64,000 bases of DNA from Acuticoccus sediminis (GTDB lineage Bacteria; Pseudomonadota; Alphaproteobacteria; Rhizobiales; Amorphaceae). Location of the stretch: NCBI RefSeq assembly GCF_003258595.1, contig NZ_QHHQ01000004.1, forward strand, positions 124,001 to 188,000, read 5' to 3'. The notes beneath the pieces were generated by a model that did not search any database, was not told the origin of the DNA, and was given only the letters and a program-made list of their open reading frames with translations. This document shows, piece after piece, positions 48,477-56,979 of the stretch. The first letter of the stretch is position 1; every line of letters begins with the position of its first letter. The position numbers and the translations under genes were made by a program.

Positions 48477-49141
48477 GCCCGGCACCTTCCGCGACCCGCC
48501 TCCGCGGCGGGTCGCTCCGCCCCTTGCCCGGGTCCAGACGCGGGCGCGCTGCCCCGGCGCCGACCGTCGTTTGCATTTCGACAGATCATGCCGGACATCG
48601 TTCCGAATATCGGTGTCGTCCGCACGCGTTTACAGCGTCGCTTTCGGTGCAGCGCCGCCGCTTCTTCGGGAGATTGACGGCAGCGGCGGGGCGGCGCATC
48701 GGGCGCGGGCCACATCCGGTCGCGTCAACCGACAGTCATGATGATGATCCCGACAACCGAATTCTGAAAATTCGCCATGGAACTGCCCTCCCGGGATCGG
48801 AACGAAAGGCCAAAGGGCAATGATCGGAAAGCGGCGCCACGCTCTCAGGGTGTGGTAGCGGCAACCTAAGTTGATGATACTACAACCGCTTTTCGAACAG
48901 CGACATTGACCGCCCCACCCCCCCGATCGACGCATAGGCTGGTCGAAATTCCGTCTCACCGGCCCCTTAATTGATCCAGAACTAAAGTTCCGCTTTTCAG
49001 CGGCACCTATATTAAAATCGCCCTTTAAGGCCTGTTTTTGCGTACGAATCGATCTCGCGACCGATGGCGCGGTTTACGAAAGCAATGTTTTTGTTATTGA
49101 TCGCTCCACTGCCCGTCAGCCGGCAGATTGGAGGAGACACA
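48477..49141. other. 665-base intergenic region between hyuB and the TRAP operon
   Basis: No gene is visible. It starts with a perfect 10-bp hairpin (48491-48515, GCGACCCGCC/GGCGGGTCGC) that probably ends the hyuAB mRNA, and has a small near-palindrome CCGAATATCGG close to 48603. From about 48850 the sequence becomes AT-rich, with a 5-bp hairpin CCGCT/AGCGG at 48990-49003 followed by TATATTAAAA. This latter part is the likely promoter and leader of dctP. Confidence 0.5.
48491..48515 (+). terminator. Hairpin after hyuB
   Basis: A perfect 10-bp stem with a five-base loop lies 15 bases after the hyuB stop. No U-run follows, so termination strength is uncertain. Confidence 0.5.
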
Positions 49142-50275
49142 ATGACAAAACCCAAGGTTAGCCCGCTCAGCCGCCGTTCCTTCCTGCGCACCGGCGCGGT
49201 CGCAGGTGGCGCGGCCGCCGCGACGACCCTCGCCGCCCCGGCGGTCCTCGCCCAGTCGCCTATCGTTGTCAAAATGCAAACGTCCTGGCCCGCATCCGAC
49301 ATCTGGATGGACATGGCGCGCCAGTACACCGACCGCGTGGAGCAGATGTCCGGCGGCCGCCTCAAGGTCGACCTCCTGCCGGCTGGCGCGGTCGTCGCCG
49401 CGTTCCAGGTGATGGACGCGGTCAACGACGGCGTGCTCGACGCCGCGCACTCGGTCTGCGCCTACTGGTACGGCAAGAACAAGGCCGCGTCCCTGTTCGG
49501 CACCGGCCCGGTGTTCGGCGGCAACCCGACGACGATGCTCTCCTGGTTCTACCAGGGCGGCGGGCGCGAGCTCTACAAGGAGCTGACGCAGGACATGATG
49601 GGCCTCAACGTCGTCGGCCTGCTCGGCTTCCCGATGCCGGCCCAGCCGTTCGGCTGGTTCACCAACCCGGTCTCCGGCGCGGACGACATCAAGGGCCTCA
49701 AGTACCGCACCGTCGGCCTCGCCGCCGACCTGATGCAGTCGATGGGCATGTCCGTGGCGCAGCTTCCGGGCGGTGAAATCGTACCGGCCATGGAGCGCGG
49801 CGTGATCGACGCGTTCGAGTTCAACAACCCCTCGTCCGACATGCGCTTCGGTGCCCAGGACGTGGCGACCAACTACTATCTCGGCTCCTACCACCAGGCG
49901 TCCGAGGCGTTCGAGTTCCTCTTCAACCGCGACTTCCTCGAGGACCTCGACGACGACCTCCGCGCAATCATGGAGTACGGCGTCGAAGCCGCGTCGACGG
50001 CCAACACCGCCTTCGCGCTCGACAACTATTCGTCCGACCTGCAGAAGCTGAAGGACGGCGGCGTCAACGTCCAGCAGACGCCGGATTCGATCCTTGCGGC
50101 GCAGCTCGACGCATGGTCGGTGATGATCGAGCAGCTCGAGACCGATCCGTTCATCAAGAAGGTCCTCGACAGCCAGCGCGCCTGGGTCGAGCGGGTCACC
50201 TACTACGAGCTTCTCAACGCCCCCGACTACCGTCTGGCCTACAACCACTTCTTCCCGGGCGTCCTCCCCTCCTGA
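49142..50275 (+). CDS. TRAP transporter solute-binding protein (DctP family)
   Basis: The periplasmic binding protein of a tripartite ATP-independent transporter, 377 residues. A twin-arginine signal (SRRSFLRTGAVAGGAAAA, Arg11-Arg12) ends near VLAQ, implying folded export. The mature region (VKMQTSWPASDIWMDMARQY, RVEQMSGGRLKVDLLPAGAV and AMERGVIDAFEFNNP) is of the TakP/FcbT1 type, which bind 2-oxo acids or aromatic carboxylates. GGAGGAG lies five bases before the ATG. It is the first gene of a five-gene run. Confidence 0.93.
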   Translation: MTKPKVSPLSRRSFLRTGAVAGGAAAATTLAAPAVLAQSPIVVKMQTSWPASDIWMDMARQYTDRVEQMSGGRLKVDLLPAGAVVAAFQVMDAVNDGVLDAAHSVCAYWYGKNKAASLFGTGPVFGGNPTTMLSWFYQGGGRELYKELTQDMMGLNVVGLLGFPMPAQPFGWFTNPVSGADDIKGLKYRTVGLAADLMQSMGMSVAQLPGGEIVPAMERGVIDAFEFNNPSSDMRFGAQDVATNYYLGSYHQASEAFEFLFNRDFLEDLDDDLRAIMEYGVEAASTANTAFALDNYSSDLQKLKDGGVNVQQTPDSILAAQLDAWSVMIEQLETDPFIKKVLDSQRAWVERVTYYELLNAPDYRLAYNHFFPGVLPS

Positions 50276-50413
50276 CGCCCGCTCCCATCGAGGCGGCCCG
50301 GCGCATGATGCCGGGCCGCACTGGAAGGTCCGGACCGGCCGGCCGAGCCGGTCCGGAGTTTGCCCGGTCCGGCCAATCACACGATGCGACGAGAGGGGAG
50401 CCGCGCACGCCAC

Positions 50414-50998
50414 ATGACTAGCTTCATCCGCTTCGCCGACGCGCTGTCGGCGGCATTCGGCAAGGCATTCGCCTGGCTGATCATCCTGATGACGATCGGG
50501 ACGAGTTACGAAGTCTTCGTTCGATACGTCCTGAACGACCCGACCCCGTGGGCGTTCGACGTCTCGTTCATCAACTACGGCACACTGTTCATGATGGGCG
50601 GCGCCTACACCCTGTCGCGGGGCGGGCACGTGCGGGGCGACTTCCTGTACCGGCTGTGGAAGCCGCGCACGCAGGCGATCGTCGACCTCACCCTCTATCT
50701 CTTCTTCTTCTTCCCCGGCGTCACGGCGCTGATCTTCGCCGGCTGGAAGTACGCGAGCCGCTCGTGGCGCTACGGCGAGGTGAGCGTCAACTCCCCCGCG
50801 GGCATCCCGATCTTCCAATTCAAGACGGTCATCGTCGCCGCCGGCATCCTCCTCTTCATCCAGGGGATCGCCGAGATCCTGCGCGCCATCAGGTGCATCC
50901 AGACCGGTGAGTGGATGCGTGCGCACGAGGACGTGCACGAGACCGAAGACGAACTGATGAACAAGGCCGCCGAGGCCGAAGCGGGCAACCATCCATGA
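50414..50998 (+). CDS. TRAP transporter small permease (DctQ family)
   Basis: A 194-residue inner-membrane protein with four hydrophobic segments, the usual DctQ number: AFAWLIILMTIGTSYEVFVRY, FINYGTLFMMGGAYTLS, AIVDLTLYLFFFFPGVTALIF and KTVIVAAGILLFIQGIAEIL. The GGHVRGDFLY loop is characteristic. The ATG at 50414 gives a short cytoplasmic start. Its stop overlaps the dctM start. Confidence 0.92.
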   Translation: MTSFIRFADALSAAFGKAFAWLIILMTIGTSYEVFVRYVLNDPTPWAFDVSFINYGTLFMMGGAYTLSRGGHVRGDFLYRLWKPRTQAIVDLTLYLFFFFPGVTALIFAGWKYASRSWRYGEVSVNSPAGIPIFQFKTVIVAAGILLFIQGIAEILRAIRCIQTGEWMRAHEDVHETEDELMNKAAEAEAGNHP

Positions 50999-52413
50999 CC
51001 GATCCCCAGCTCGCCCTCACCATGCTGGGGCTCTTCATCGTCCTGGTCTTCCTCGGCTTCCCGATCGCCTTCACGCTGATGGCGATGGGCATCGGCTTCG
51101 GCTACTACGCCTACTTCGACGCCGCGCGCCAATGGCGCCAGTACCTGCGGCTCGACGAGACGGCGACGAGCTGGGACCAGTGGTCGCTATGGTTCGACGG
51201 GTTCCTCAACAACCGCATCTTCGACCTCTTCATCAACCAGACCTACACGGTGATGAGCAACGAGGTGCTGACGGCGGTGCCGCTGTTCCTCTTCATGGGC
51301 TACATCGTCGAGCGGGCGAACATCGTCGACCGGCTGTTCTCGACGCTCAACATCGCCTCCAAGCGCATTCCGGGCTCCATGGGCGTCGCGGCACTCGTCA
51401 CCTGCGCGCTCTTCGCGACCGCCACCGGCATCGTCGGCGCGGTGGTGACCCTGATGGGCCTGCTCGCGCTGCCGGCGATGCTGAAGGCGCGCTACAACCC
51501 CTCCTTCGCCTCCGGCATCATCTGCGCCGGCGGCACGCTCGGCATCCTGATCCCGCCGTCGATCATGCTGATCGTCTACGCGGCCGCATCGGGCGTCTCC
51601 ATCGTGCGGCTCTATGCGGGCGCGCTGCTGCCGGGCCTCATCCTGGTGGGGCTCTACCTCCTCTACGTCGTCGGTCGCTCCATCCTGCAGCCGTCCGCCG
51701 CGCCGCGCCCCACCAAGGAGGAGGTGCCGGACATCCCGATGGCGACGATGCTGCGGATGATCGTGGTGTCGTTCGTGCCGCTCGCCTTCCTCATCCTGGC
51801 GGTGCTCGGCTCGATCCTCTTCGGCCTCGCGACGCCCACCGAGGCGGCGGCGATCGGCGCGCTGGGCGGCCTCGTGCTGGCGATCGGCTACCGGGCGCTG
51901 ACGTTCCAGCGGCTGCGCGAGTCTGTCTACCTGACGGTGCGCACCACGGCGATGGTGTGCTGGCTCTTCGTCGGCTCCTACACCTTCTCCTCGGTGTTCT
52001 CGTACCTCGGCGGCGAACAGATCATCTCCGAGTTCGTGACCGGGCTCGACATCACCCCGCTGCAGTTCCTGCTGCTGGCCCAGCTCATCATCTTCCTGCT
52101 CGGCTGGCCGCTGGAGTGGTCGGAGATCATCATCATCTTCGTGCCGATCTTCCTGCCGCTTCTGGAGATCTTCGGCATCGACCCGCTGTTCTTCGGCATC
52201 CTGGTCGCGCTGAACCTGCAGACGTCGTTCCTGACCCCGCCGATGGCGATGTCGGCCTACTACCTCAAGGGCATCGCACCACCACAGGTGAAGCTGACGC
52301 ACATCTTCGCGGGTATCATGCCGTTCCTGCTGATGGTGTTCATCGCGATGGCAGTGGTCTACCTGGTGCCGGGCTCGGTCTACTACCTGCCGGAGCTGTT
52401 CTATGGGCGCTGA
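50995..52413 (+). CDS. TRAP transporter large permease (DctM family)
   Basis: The 472-residue transport channel, with about twelve to thirteen hydrophobic segments. MLGLFIVLVFLGFPIAFTLM is the N-terminal helix, FAGGTLGILIPPS-like CAGGTLGILIPPSIMLIVYA is the hallmark of the DctM/ion-transporter family, and LTPPMAMSAYYLKGIAP lies near the end. It overlaps dctQ by four bases, and its final eleven bases overlap the following amidase-fold gene, so all three are coupled. Confidence 0.94.
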   Translation: MTDPQLALTMLGLFIVLVFLGFPIAFTLMAMGIGFGYYAYFDAARQWRQYLRLDETATSWDQWSLWFDGFLNNRIFDLFINQTYTVMSNEVLTAVPLFLFMGYIVERANIVDRLFSTLNIASKRIPGSMGVAALVTCALFATATGIVGAVVTLMGLLALPAMLKARYNPSFASGIICAGGTLGILIPPSIMLIVYAAASGVSIVRLYAGALLPGLILVGLYLLYVVGRSILQPSAAPRPTKEEVPDIPMATMLRMIVVSFVPLAFLILAVLGSILFGLATPTEAAAIGALGGLVLAIGYRALTFQRLRESVYLTVRTTAMVCWLFVGSYTFSSVFSYLGGEQIISEFVTGLDITPLQFLLLAQLIIFLLGWPLEWSEIIIIFVPIFLPLLEIFGIDPLFFGILVALNLQTSFLTPPMAMSAYYLKGIAPPQVKLTHIFAGIMPFLLMVFIAMAVVYLVPGSVYYLPELFYGR

Positions 52414-53683
52414 CCCGCGTCTCATGGACCTTCCGGCGCCGATCCTCGTCGAGCGGATCGCCGCCGGGGCGATGCGCGCGGAGGACCTCGCGAACGCGGC
52501 CGCCACCCGCGTGGAAGCGGCGGACGCAGCGGGGCTCGCCTGGTTCGACGGAACCTACCTGCGCCGGCAGGGCACCTCGATGGACCGCTGGCGCGGCACC
52601 GGGCGGCCCCTCGGCGCGCTGCACGGGCTCCCGGTGGTCGTCTCCGACCTGGTCGACACCGCCCGGATCGCGACGAGACTGGGATTCTCCGGGCACGCCG
52701 AGCGCGTCCCGGAGCACGATGCCGCCCTCTTCGAGCGGCTCCGCCAGGCGGGTGCCGTGCTCGTCGGCAAGGGCACCGCGCCGGCCTTCGGCATCGGCAT
52801 CGCCGCGGAGGCCGCGGGGCCGGTGCGGATGCGCTTCGCCCCCGCGGCCGTCACCACCTGCAACGACGGGTCGGCGCTCGCGGTCGCCGCGGCGGACGCC
52901 GTCGTCGGCTACCGTCCGTCGGCCGGCCGGGTGCCGATGCGCGGCGCCTATGCCGCCTCGCCCACCCTCGCCGCGCCGACGATCCTCGCCACGGACCTGA
53001 CGGGCGCGGCGATGGTCGCGGACACGCTGTTCGCGCCCGACGAGCACACCGCGTTCGCAATGCCCGCCCCGCCGCCCGGCCTCAGGGCCGCGACGTCGGG
53101 GACGCCGCTGGTGACGCCCACGATCGCCGTCGTCCCGCCGCTGTGGTGGGACGAGGCGGACGCCGACATCCGCGAGGCGTTCGCCGAGCTGGCCGGGGCC
53201 ATCGGGAGCCGCGTCTTCGAGGCGCCCCTGCCGCCGATCTTCGGCGAGGCGGTGCCACAGGCCCGCCGGATCCTGTCCGCCGAGGCCGCCAAGACCCTCC
53301 ACGGCACGGTGGAGCGTCACGGTGAAGCCCTGCCCGCGCCCGTGACCGCGCTCGTCGCGGAGGGCGAGGCCGTCACGGCGCGCGAGTACCTCACGGCGCT
53401 CGACTGGCGCACCGTGCTTGGCGCAGGGCTCGGCGCGATCCTCGACCGGTGCGACGTGATCCTGACCGCCGTGTCGCCCCGGGTGGGCGCCGTCGGACCG
53501 GCGGACGCCAACCTCGCGCTCGCCTTCCTCGGCCTGCCGGCCGTCACGCTGCCGCTGCTTGCGGCGGCGGACGGGCGCGCCATCGGCCTCCAGCTCGTCG
53601 GCCGCAGAGGCGACGACGCGCGCCTCCTGCGCACCGCAGCCTGGCTGCAAAACCTCATCCTCGGCCAAGGGGAGCCGTCCTGA
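52403..53683 (+). CDS. Amidase-signature-fold protein lacking the catalytic residues (probable pseudoenzyme)
   Basis: A 426-residue relative of GatA-type amidases. The fold is recognisable in GRPLGALHGLPVVVSDLVD (residues 68-85), VGKGTAPAFG and VGYRPSAGRVPM, and in the C-terminal FLGLPAVTLPL and RAIGLQLVGRRGDDARLL. The Ser-cisSer-Lys triad is missing. The Lys of the LHGxPxxVKD motif is Ser81. The serine loop GGSSGGS has become TCNDGSALA, and the following GTDTGGSIR segment of about 25 residues is deleted, so the chain passes directly into DAVVGYRP. The reading frame is otherwise intact, so this is not a broken gene. It overlaps dctM by 11 bases, suggesting a binding or transporter-associated role. 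Confidence 0.8.
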   Translation: MGADPRLMDLPAPILVERIAAGAMRAEDLANAAATRVEAADAAGLAWFDGTYLRRQGTSMDRWRGTGRPLGALHGLPVVVSDLVDTARIATRLGFSGHAERVPEHDAALFERLRQAGAVLVGKGTAPAFGIGIAAEAAGPVRMRFAPAAVTTCNDGSALAVAAADAVVGYRPSAGRVPMRGAYAASPTLAAPTILATDLTGAAMVADTLFAPDEHTAFAMPAPPPGLRAATSGTPLVTPTIAVVPPLWWDEADADIREAFAELAGAIGSRVFEAPLPPIFGEAVPQARRILSAEAAKTLHGTVERHGEALPAPVTALVAEGEAVTAREYLTALDWRTVLGAGLGAILDRCDVILTAVSPRVGAVGPADANLALAFLGLPAVTLPLLAAADGRAIGLQLVGRRGDDARLLRTAAWLQNLILGQGEPS

Positions 53684-53847
53684 TGCTCGAACGCACCCTC
53701 TCCGTCGTCGCCTTCGCGGTGCTGTGCGGCTTTCTTTTCATCCTGATCTGGTTCGTGCCGCGGCTCGATCTCGGCCTCGTCCTCGCCGTGACCGTGCTCC
53801 TGTGCGGCTACGACATCCTGATCCACCGGCCGCCCGCGGGACGTTGA
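53683..53847 (+). CDS. Small membrane protein in TRAP operon, unknown function
   Basis: A 54-residue protein, MLERTLSVVAFAVLCGFLFI and onward, with two hydrophobic helices: ~residues 5-24, and ~30-45 (LGLVLAVTVLLCGYDILI). A short HRPPAGR tail follows. Its ATG shares a base with the TGA of the amidase-fold gene, so it is translated as the last gene of the TRAP run. Small two-helix proteins of this kind are often found after dctM-amidase pairs in alphaproteobacteria, but no function is known to me. Confidence 0.7.
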   Translation: MLERTLSVVAFAVLCGFLFILIWFVPRLDLGLVLAVTVLLCGYDILIHRPPAGR

Positions 53848-53896
53848 GCCCGCTGCGGCGGGCCATGACGGACCGGCGCGAGGCTGCCATTGACGG

Positions 53897-53925
53897 TTGC
53901 ACTCGCCGCTTTGGTCACGTATATG
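53897..53925 (+). promoter_or_regulatory. Candidate sigma-70 promoter of rpsB
   Basis: TTGCAC (53897-53902) is separated by 17 bases from TATATG (53920-53925). A leader of about 80 bases follows, containing a GCCCCG/CGGGGC hairpin near 53957-53975, which could hold S2 autoregulation. Confidence 0.55.
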
Positions 53926-54011
53926 GCCCGCCATCCCACACGTGAGCGAATCTCCGGTGCCCCGATGAGCGGGGCCAGCGCTCGCGGCGGTTCAACCGGA
54001 TAGAGACAGAT

Positions 54012-54872
54012 ATGGCACTGCCCGATTTCACGATGCGTCAGCTCCTCGAAGCTGGCGTCCACTTCGGTCACCAGACGCACCGCTGGAACCCGAAGATGCA
54101 GGACTACATTTTCGGTTCGCGCAACAACATCCACATCATCGACCTCGCGCAGACGGTTCCGCTGCTGCACCAGGCGCTGAAGGCCGTGTCCGACACGGTG
54201 GCCAAGGGCGGCCGCCTGATGATGGTCGGCACCAAGCGTCAGGCCCAGGAAGCCGTCGCCACCTCCGCGACCGAGTGCGCCCAGTACTACGTCAACGCCC
54301 GCTGGCTCGGCGGCATGATGACGAACTGGAAGACCATCAGCCACTCGATCCGTCGCCTCAACAACCTCGAGGACATGATGCAGGGCGAGGCCCAGGGCCT
54401 CACCAAGAAGGAGCGCCTCAACCTCGACCGTGAGCGCGAGAAGCTCGAGCGGAACCTCGGCGGCATCAAGTCGATGGGCGGCGTGCCGGACATCGTGTTC
54501 GTGATCGACACGAACCGCGAGTCCATCGCCATCCAGGAAGCCCGCCGTCTGAACATCCCCATCGTCGCGATCCTCGACACCAACTGCGACCCCGAGGGCA
54601 TCACCTACCCGATCCCGGGCAACGACGACGCCGCGCGCGCCATCACGCTCTACTGCGACCTGATCGCCCGCGCCGCGCTCGACGGTCTGCTCCGCTCGCA
54701 GGGTGATTCGGGCTACGATCTCGGCGAGGCCGAGGACGTGCCGATGGAGCCGGAGCTGTCCGAGAACGGCGCCGAGGAGGTTGCCGTGGAGGCCCCGGTC
54801 GAGGAACTGATGGAGCCGACCCCGGAAGACACCGGCGACGCCCCGGCCGAGTCCGAGACCCAGTCGGCCTAA
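54012..54872 (+). CDS. rpsB: 30S ribosomal protein S2
   Basis: An essential small-subunit protein of 286 residues. [73 protein letters not shown] and [26 protein letters not shown] are conserved S2 blocks. The acidic C-terminal tail (~residues 240-286) is an extension typical of alphaproteobacteria. In nearly all bacteria tsf follows directly; here a strong terminator follows instead, and tsf lies 24 kb away on the other strand. Confidence 0.98.
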   Translation: MALPDFTMRQLLEAGVHFGHQTHRWNPKMQDYIFGSRNNIHIIDLAQTVPLLHQALKAVSDTVAKGGRLMMVGTKRQAQEAVATSATECAQYYVNARWLGGMMTNWKTISHSIRRLNNLEDMMQGEAQGLTKKERLNLDREREKLERNLGGIKSMGGVPDIVFVIDTNRESIAIQEARRLNIPIVAILDTNCDPEGITYPIPGNDDAARAITLYCDLIARAALDGLLRSQGDSGYDLGEAEDVPMEPELSENGAEEVAVEAPVEELMEPTPEDTGDAPAESETQSA

Positions 54873-55473
54873 CCAGCCGGACCCGTCACGACATCGACGG
54901 CCTGGTCCCGACCCCGGGGCCAGGCCGTTTTCGTTTGCGCCACGCGGCCGACCGATCCGCGCCGGCCAAATGCCCCGCGCCGCCGCGAGCGGCCGAGGCG
55001 CCCGCCTGCGGCGCAAGGTCGCCATCGGCGCTCCGCACGTCCCCGCCGCACCGCTCGGCCAGGCACCGATGCCGGCGGGGCCGGACACGGGCGCGGCGAC
55101 GGGAGCCGCCCGGGCCGGCCCTCCAGTTCATCCACAACCGAAATGCTGCGGATCGCGCGTCCGGATGCCGCCGGGCGGCGGCGAGCCCCCGGACGGCAGG
55201 GCGTTTCGAGGAAAAGGCGCGATCGATCGGGACCGCCGCATCGGCCGCGCAATCAACCGGTTTCGAAACTCCCGCCCTCGGATCGCCCGGACCGTGCGCC
55301 GGCTCTTGTTGGGGCGTCACGGCCTGTTCCCGCGCGATGACGGTCGTGTGATCACGGAAACGAGATCGGCGCGCACGTTGATTTGGACAAACTCCGAATT
55401 AGCCTCGGTCTGGTTCCGGCGCGCACGGCGGTGTGGCCGGGCGCACTCGCGATACGTCGACCCGGAGCAATCG
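54873..55473. other. 601-base region between rpsB and the cytochrome gene
   Basis: After the rpsB terminator I see no credible gene on either strand; open frames here are Arg/Pro/Ala-rich shadows of high GC. The part from about 55370 (TTGATTTGGACAAACTCCG) is AT-richer and probably contains the promoter of the downstream c-type cytochrome. Confidence 0.5.
54897..54931 (+). terminator. Strong intrinsic terminator of rpsB
   Basis: A perfect 9-bp stem, ACGGCCTGG/CCAGGCCGT, with a GC-rich loop is followed by TTTTCGTTT, 25 bases after the rpsB stop. It makes rpsB a single-gene transcript. Confidence 0.85.
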
Positions 55474-55938
55474 ATGCAAAAGTCCCTCGCCGCAGCCGGC
55501 ATCGCCGCGCTTGCCCTGTCCGTCGCCCTCACCCCGGCCCGCAACGCCAACGCGCAGGGCGGCTCGCCTCAGGCCGAACGGCAGGAGATCATGAAGAGTG
55601 TCGGCGACGCCATGGGCGTCCTCGGCGGAATGGCGAAGGGCGAGCGTCCCTACGACGCCGCCGCCGCGACCCAGTCGCTCGACATCTTCATCGCCAAGGT
55701 CCCGCCGTTCCTCGAGCTCTTCCCCGAGGGGACCGAGACCGGGCACGAGACGCGCGCCCTCCCCGCCATCTGGGAGAACAAGGCCGACTTCGACGAGAAG
55801 GGCGAGAAGCTCGTCGCCGTCGCCGAGGCCTCCAAGGGACCGGCCGGCGAGAGCCTCGACGGTCTGCGTTCGGTCATGCGCGACGTCGGCGGCGCCTGCC
55901 AGGCGTGCCACGAGACCTATCGCCGTCCCAAGAACTGA
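55474..55938 (+). CDS. Class II c-type cytochrome (cytochrome c-556 / c' family)
   Basis: A 154-residue periplasmic monoheme cytochrome. The signal peptide (MQKSLAAAGIAALALSVALT, then PARNANAQ) is followed by a four-helix-bundle sequence starting ERQEIMKSVGDAMGVLGGMA. The heme site is at the far C-terminus: CQACHETYRR (Cys142, Cys145, His146), the defining position for class II cytochromes. The short Arg/Lys-rich end is normal. It probably transfers electrons together with the diheme cytochrome encoded 75 bases downstream. Confidence 0.92.
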   Translation: MQKSLAAAGIAALALSVALTPARNANAQGGSPQAERQEIMKSVGDAMGVLGGMAKGERPYDAAAATQSLDIFIAKVPPFLELFPEGTETGHETRALPAIWENKADFDEKGEKLVAVAEASKGPAGESLDGLRSVMRDVGGACQACHETYRRPKN

Positions 55939-56013
55939 CACGCGGCCGGTCCTTTCCAGCCGTCCCGAAGCTGCCGGGCGCCGATCGTCGGCGCCCCGAC
56001 GGAGTGATTTGCC

Positions 56014-56916
56014 ATGCGCAAGCTGGTCGCCCTCGCGGTGGTGATCGCCGCCGGCGCCGCGGGGTTCTGGTTCCTCACCGCGCCACAGCCGCTGCCGGCG
56101 GCGGAGGTGCCGACCGGCGGCGACGCGGCGCGGGGCGAGGCCGTGTTCTGGGCCGGGGGCTGCGCGGCCTGCCATGCCGCGCCGGGCGCGACGGGCGACG
56201 ACCGCCTCGTCCTCGCCGGCGGGCTCGCGCTGGAGACGCCGCTCGGCCCGATCGTCGCGCCGAACATCTCGCCGTCCGCGGCGGGGATCGGCGAATGGTC
56301 GGACGCCGAGTTCGCCAACGCGCTCCTGCGCGGCATCTCGCCGGAGGGGACGCACTATACCCCCGCCTTCCCGTGGGCCTCGTATCGCAACATGCGTCCG
56401 CAGGACGTCGCGGACCTGCGCGCGTTCATGGCGACGCTGCCGCCGTCCGACAACGCGGCGGAGGCGACCGGGCTGCCCTTCCCGTTCAGCTGGCGCCGCC
56501 CCATCGGCCTCTGGAAGCGTTTCGCGCTCACCGACCCGCCGCCCGTGCCTGACGGCGCCGACGACACGGTGCAGCGCGGCTACTACCTCACGGTCGCGCT
56601 CGGTCACTGCGGCGAATGCCATACCCCGCGCACGACGCTGTTCGCGATGGATCCGGCACGCTGGCTCGCCGGGGCGCCGAACCCCGACGGCGACGGGACC
56701 GTCCCCAACATCACGCCGTCGAGCGCCGGGATCGGCGACTGGCCGGCCTCCGACATCGCCTACCTGCTCGAGACGGGCTTCACGCCCGACTTCGATTCGG
56801 TCGGCGGATCGATGTCGCCGGTGGTCACCAACTGGGGCCACGTCCCGGCCGGGGACCGCGAGGCGGTCGCCGCCTACCTGAAGGCGATCCCGCCGGTCAC
56901 CGAACCGGCGCAATAG
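56014..56916 (+). CDS. Diheme c-type cytochrome
   Basis: A 300-residue exported or membrane-anchored cytochrome with an uncleaved-looking N-terminal helix (LVALAVVIAAGAAGFWFL). There are two heme sites: CAACH (Cys50, Cys53, His54) and CGECH (Cys199, Cys202, His203). Repeated VAPNISPSAAGIGEW and VPNITPSSAGIGDW segments show the two homologous cytochrome domains. This resembles the cytochrome subunits of membrane alcohol, gluconate or aldehyde dehydrogenases, but no dehydrogenase is adjacent, so a general electron-carrier role with the c-556-type protein is the simpler reading. Confidence 0.92.
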   Translation: MRKLVALAVVIAAGAAGFWFLTAPQPLPAAEVPTGGDAARGEAVFWAGGCAACHAAPGATGDDRLVLAGGLALETPLGPIVAPNISPSAAGIGEWSDAEFANALLRGISPEGTHYTPAFPWASYRNMRPQDVADLRAFMATLPPSDNAAEATGLPFPFSWRRPIGLWKRFALTDPPPVPDGADDTVQRGYYLTVALGHCGECHTPRTTLFAMDPARWLAGAPNPDGDGTVPNITPSSAGIGDWPASDIAYLLETGFTPDFDSVGGSMSPVVTNWGHVPAGDREAVAAYLKAIPPVTEPAQ

Positions 56917-56979
56917 CGCCGGTCGCGCGGGGCGCGCGCGTGAGCCGATGCGGCCCGCGCCGTCGTGCCGGTGCGCCTC

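Noticed and set aside
54970-55473. Upstream extension of the c-556-type cytochrome frame
   Set aside because: It would add 168 Arg/Pro-rich residues before a perfectly normal signal peptide; the internal ATG at 55474 is the better start.
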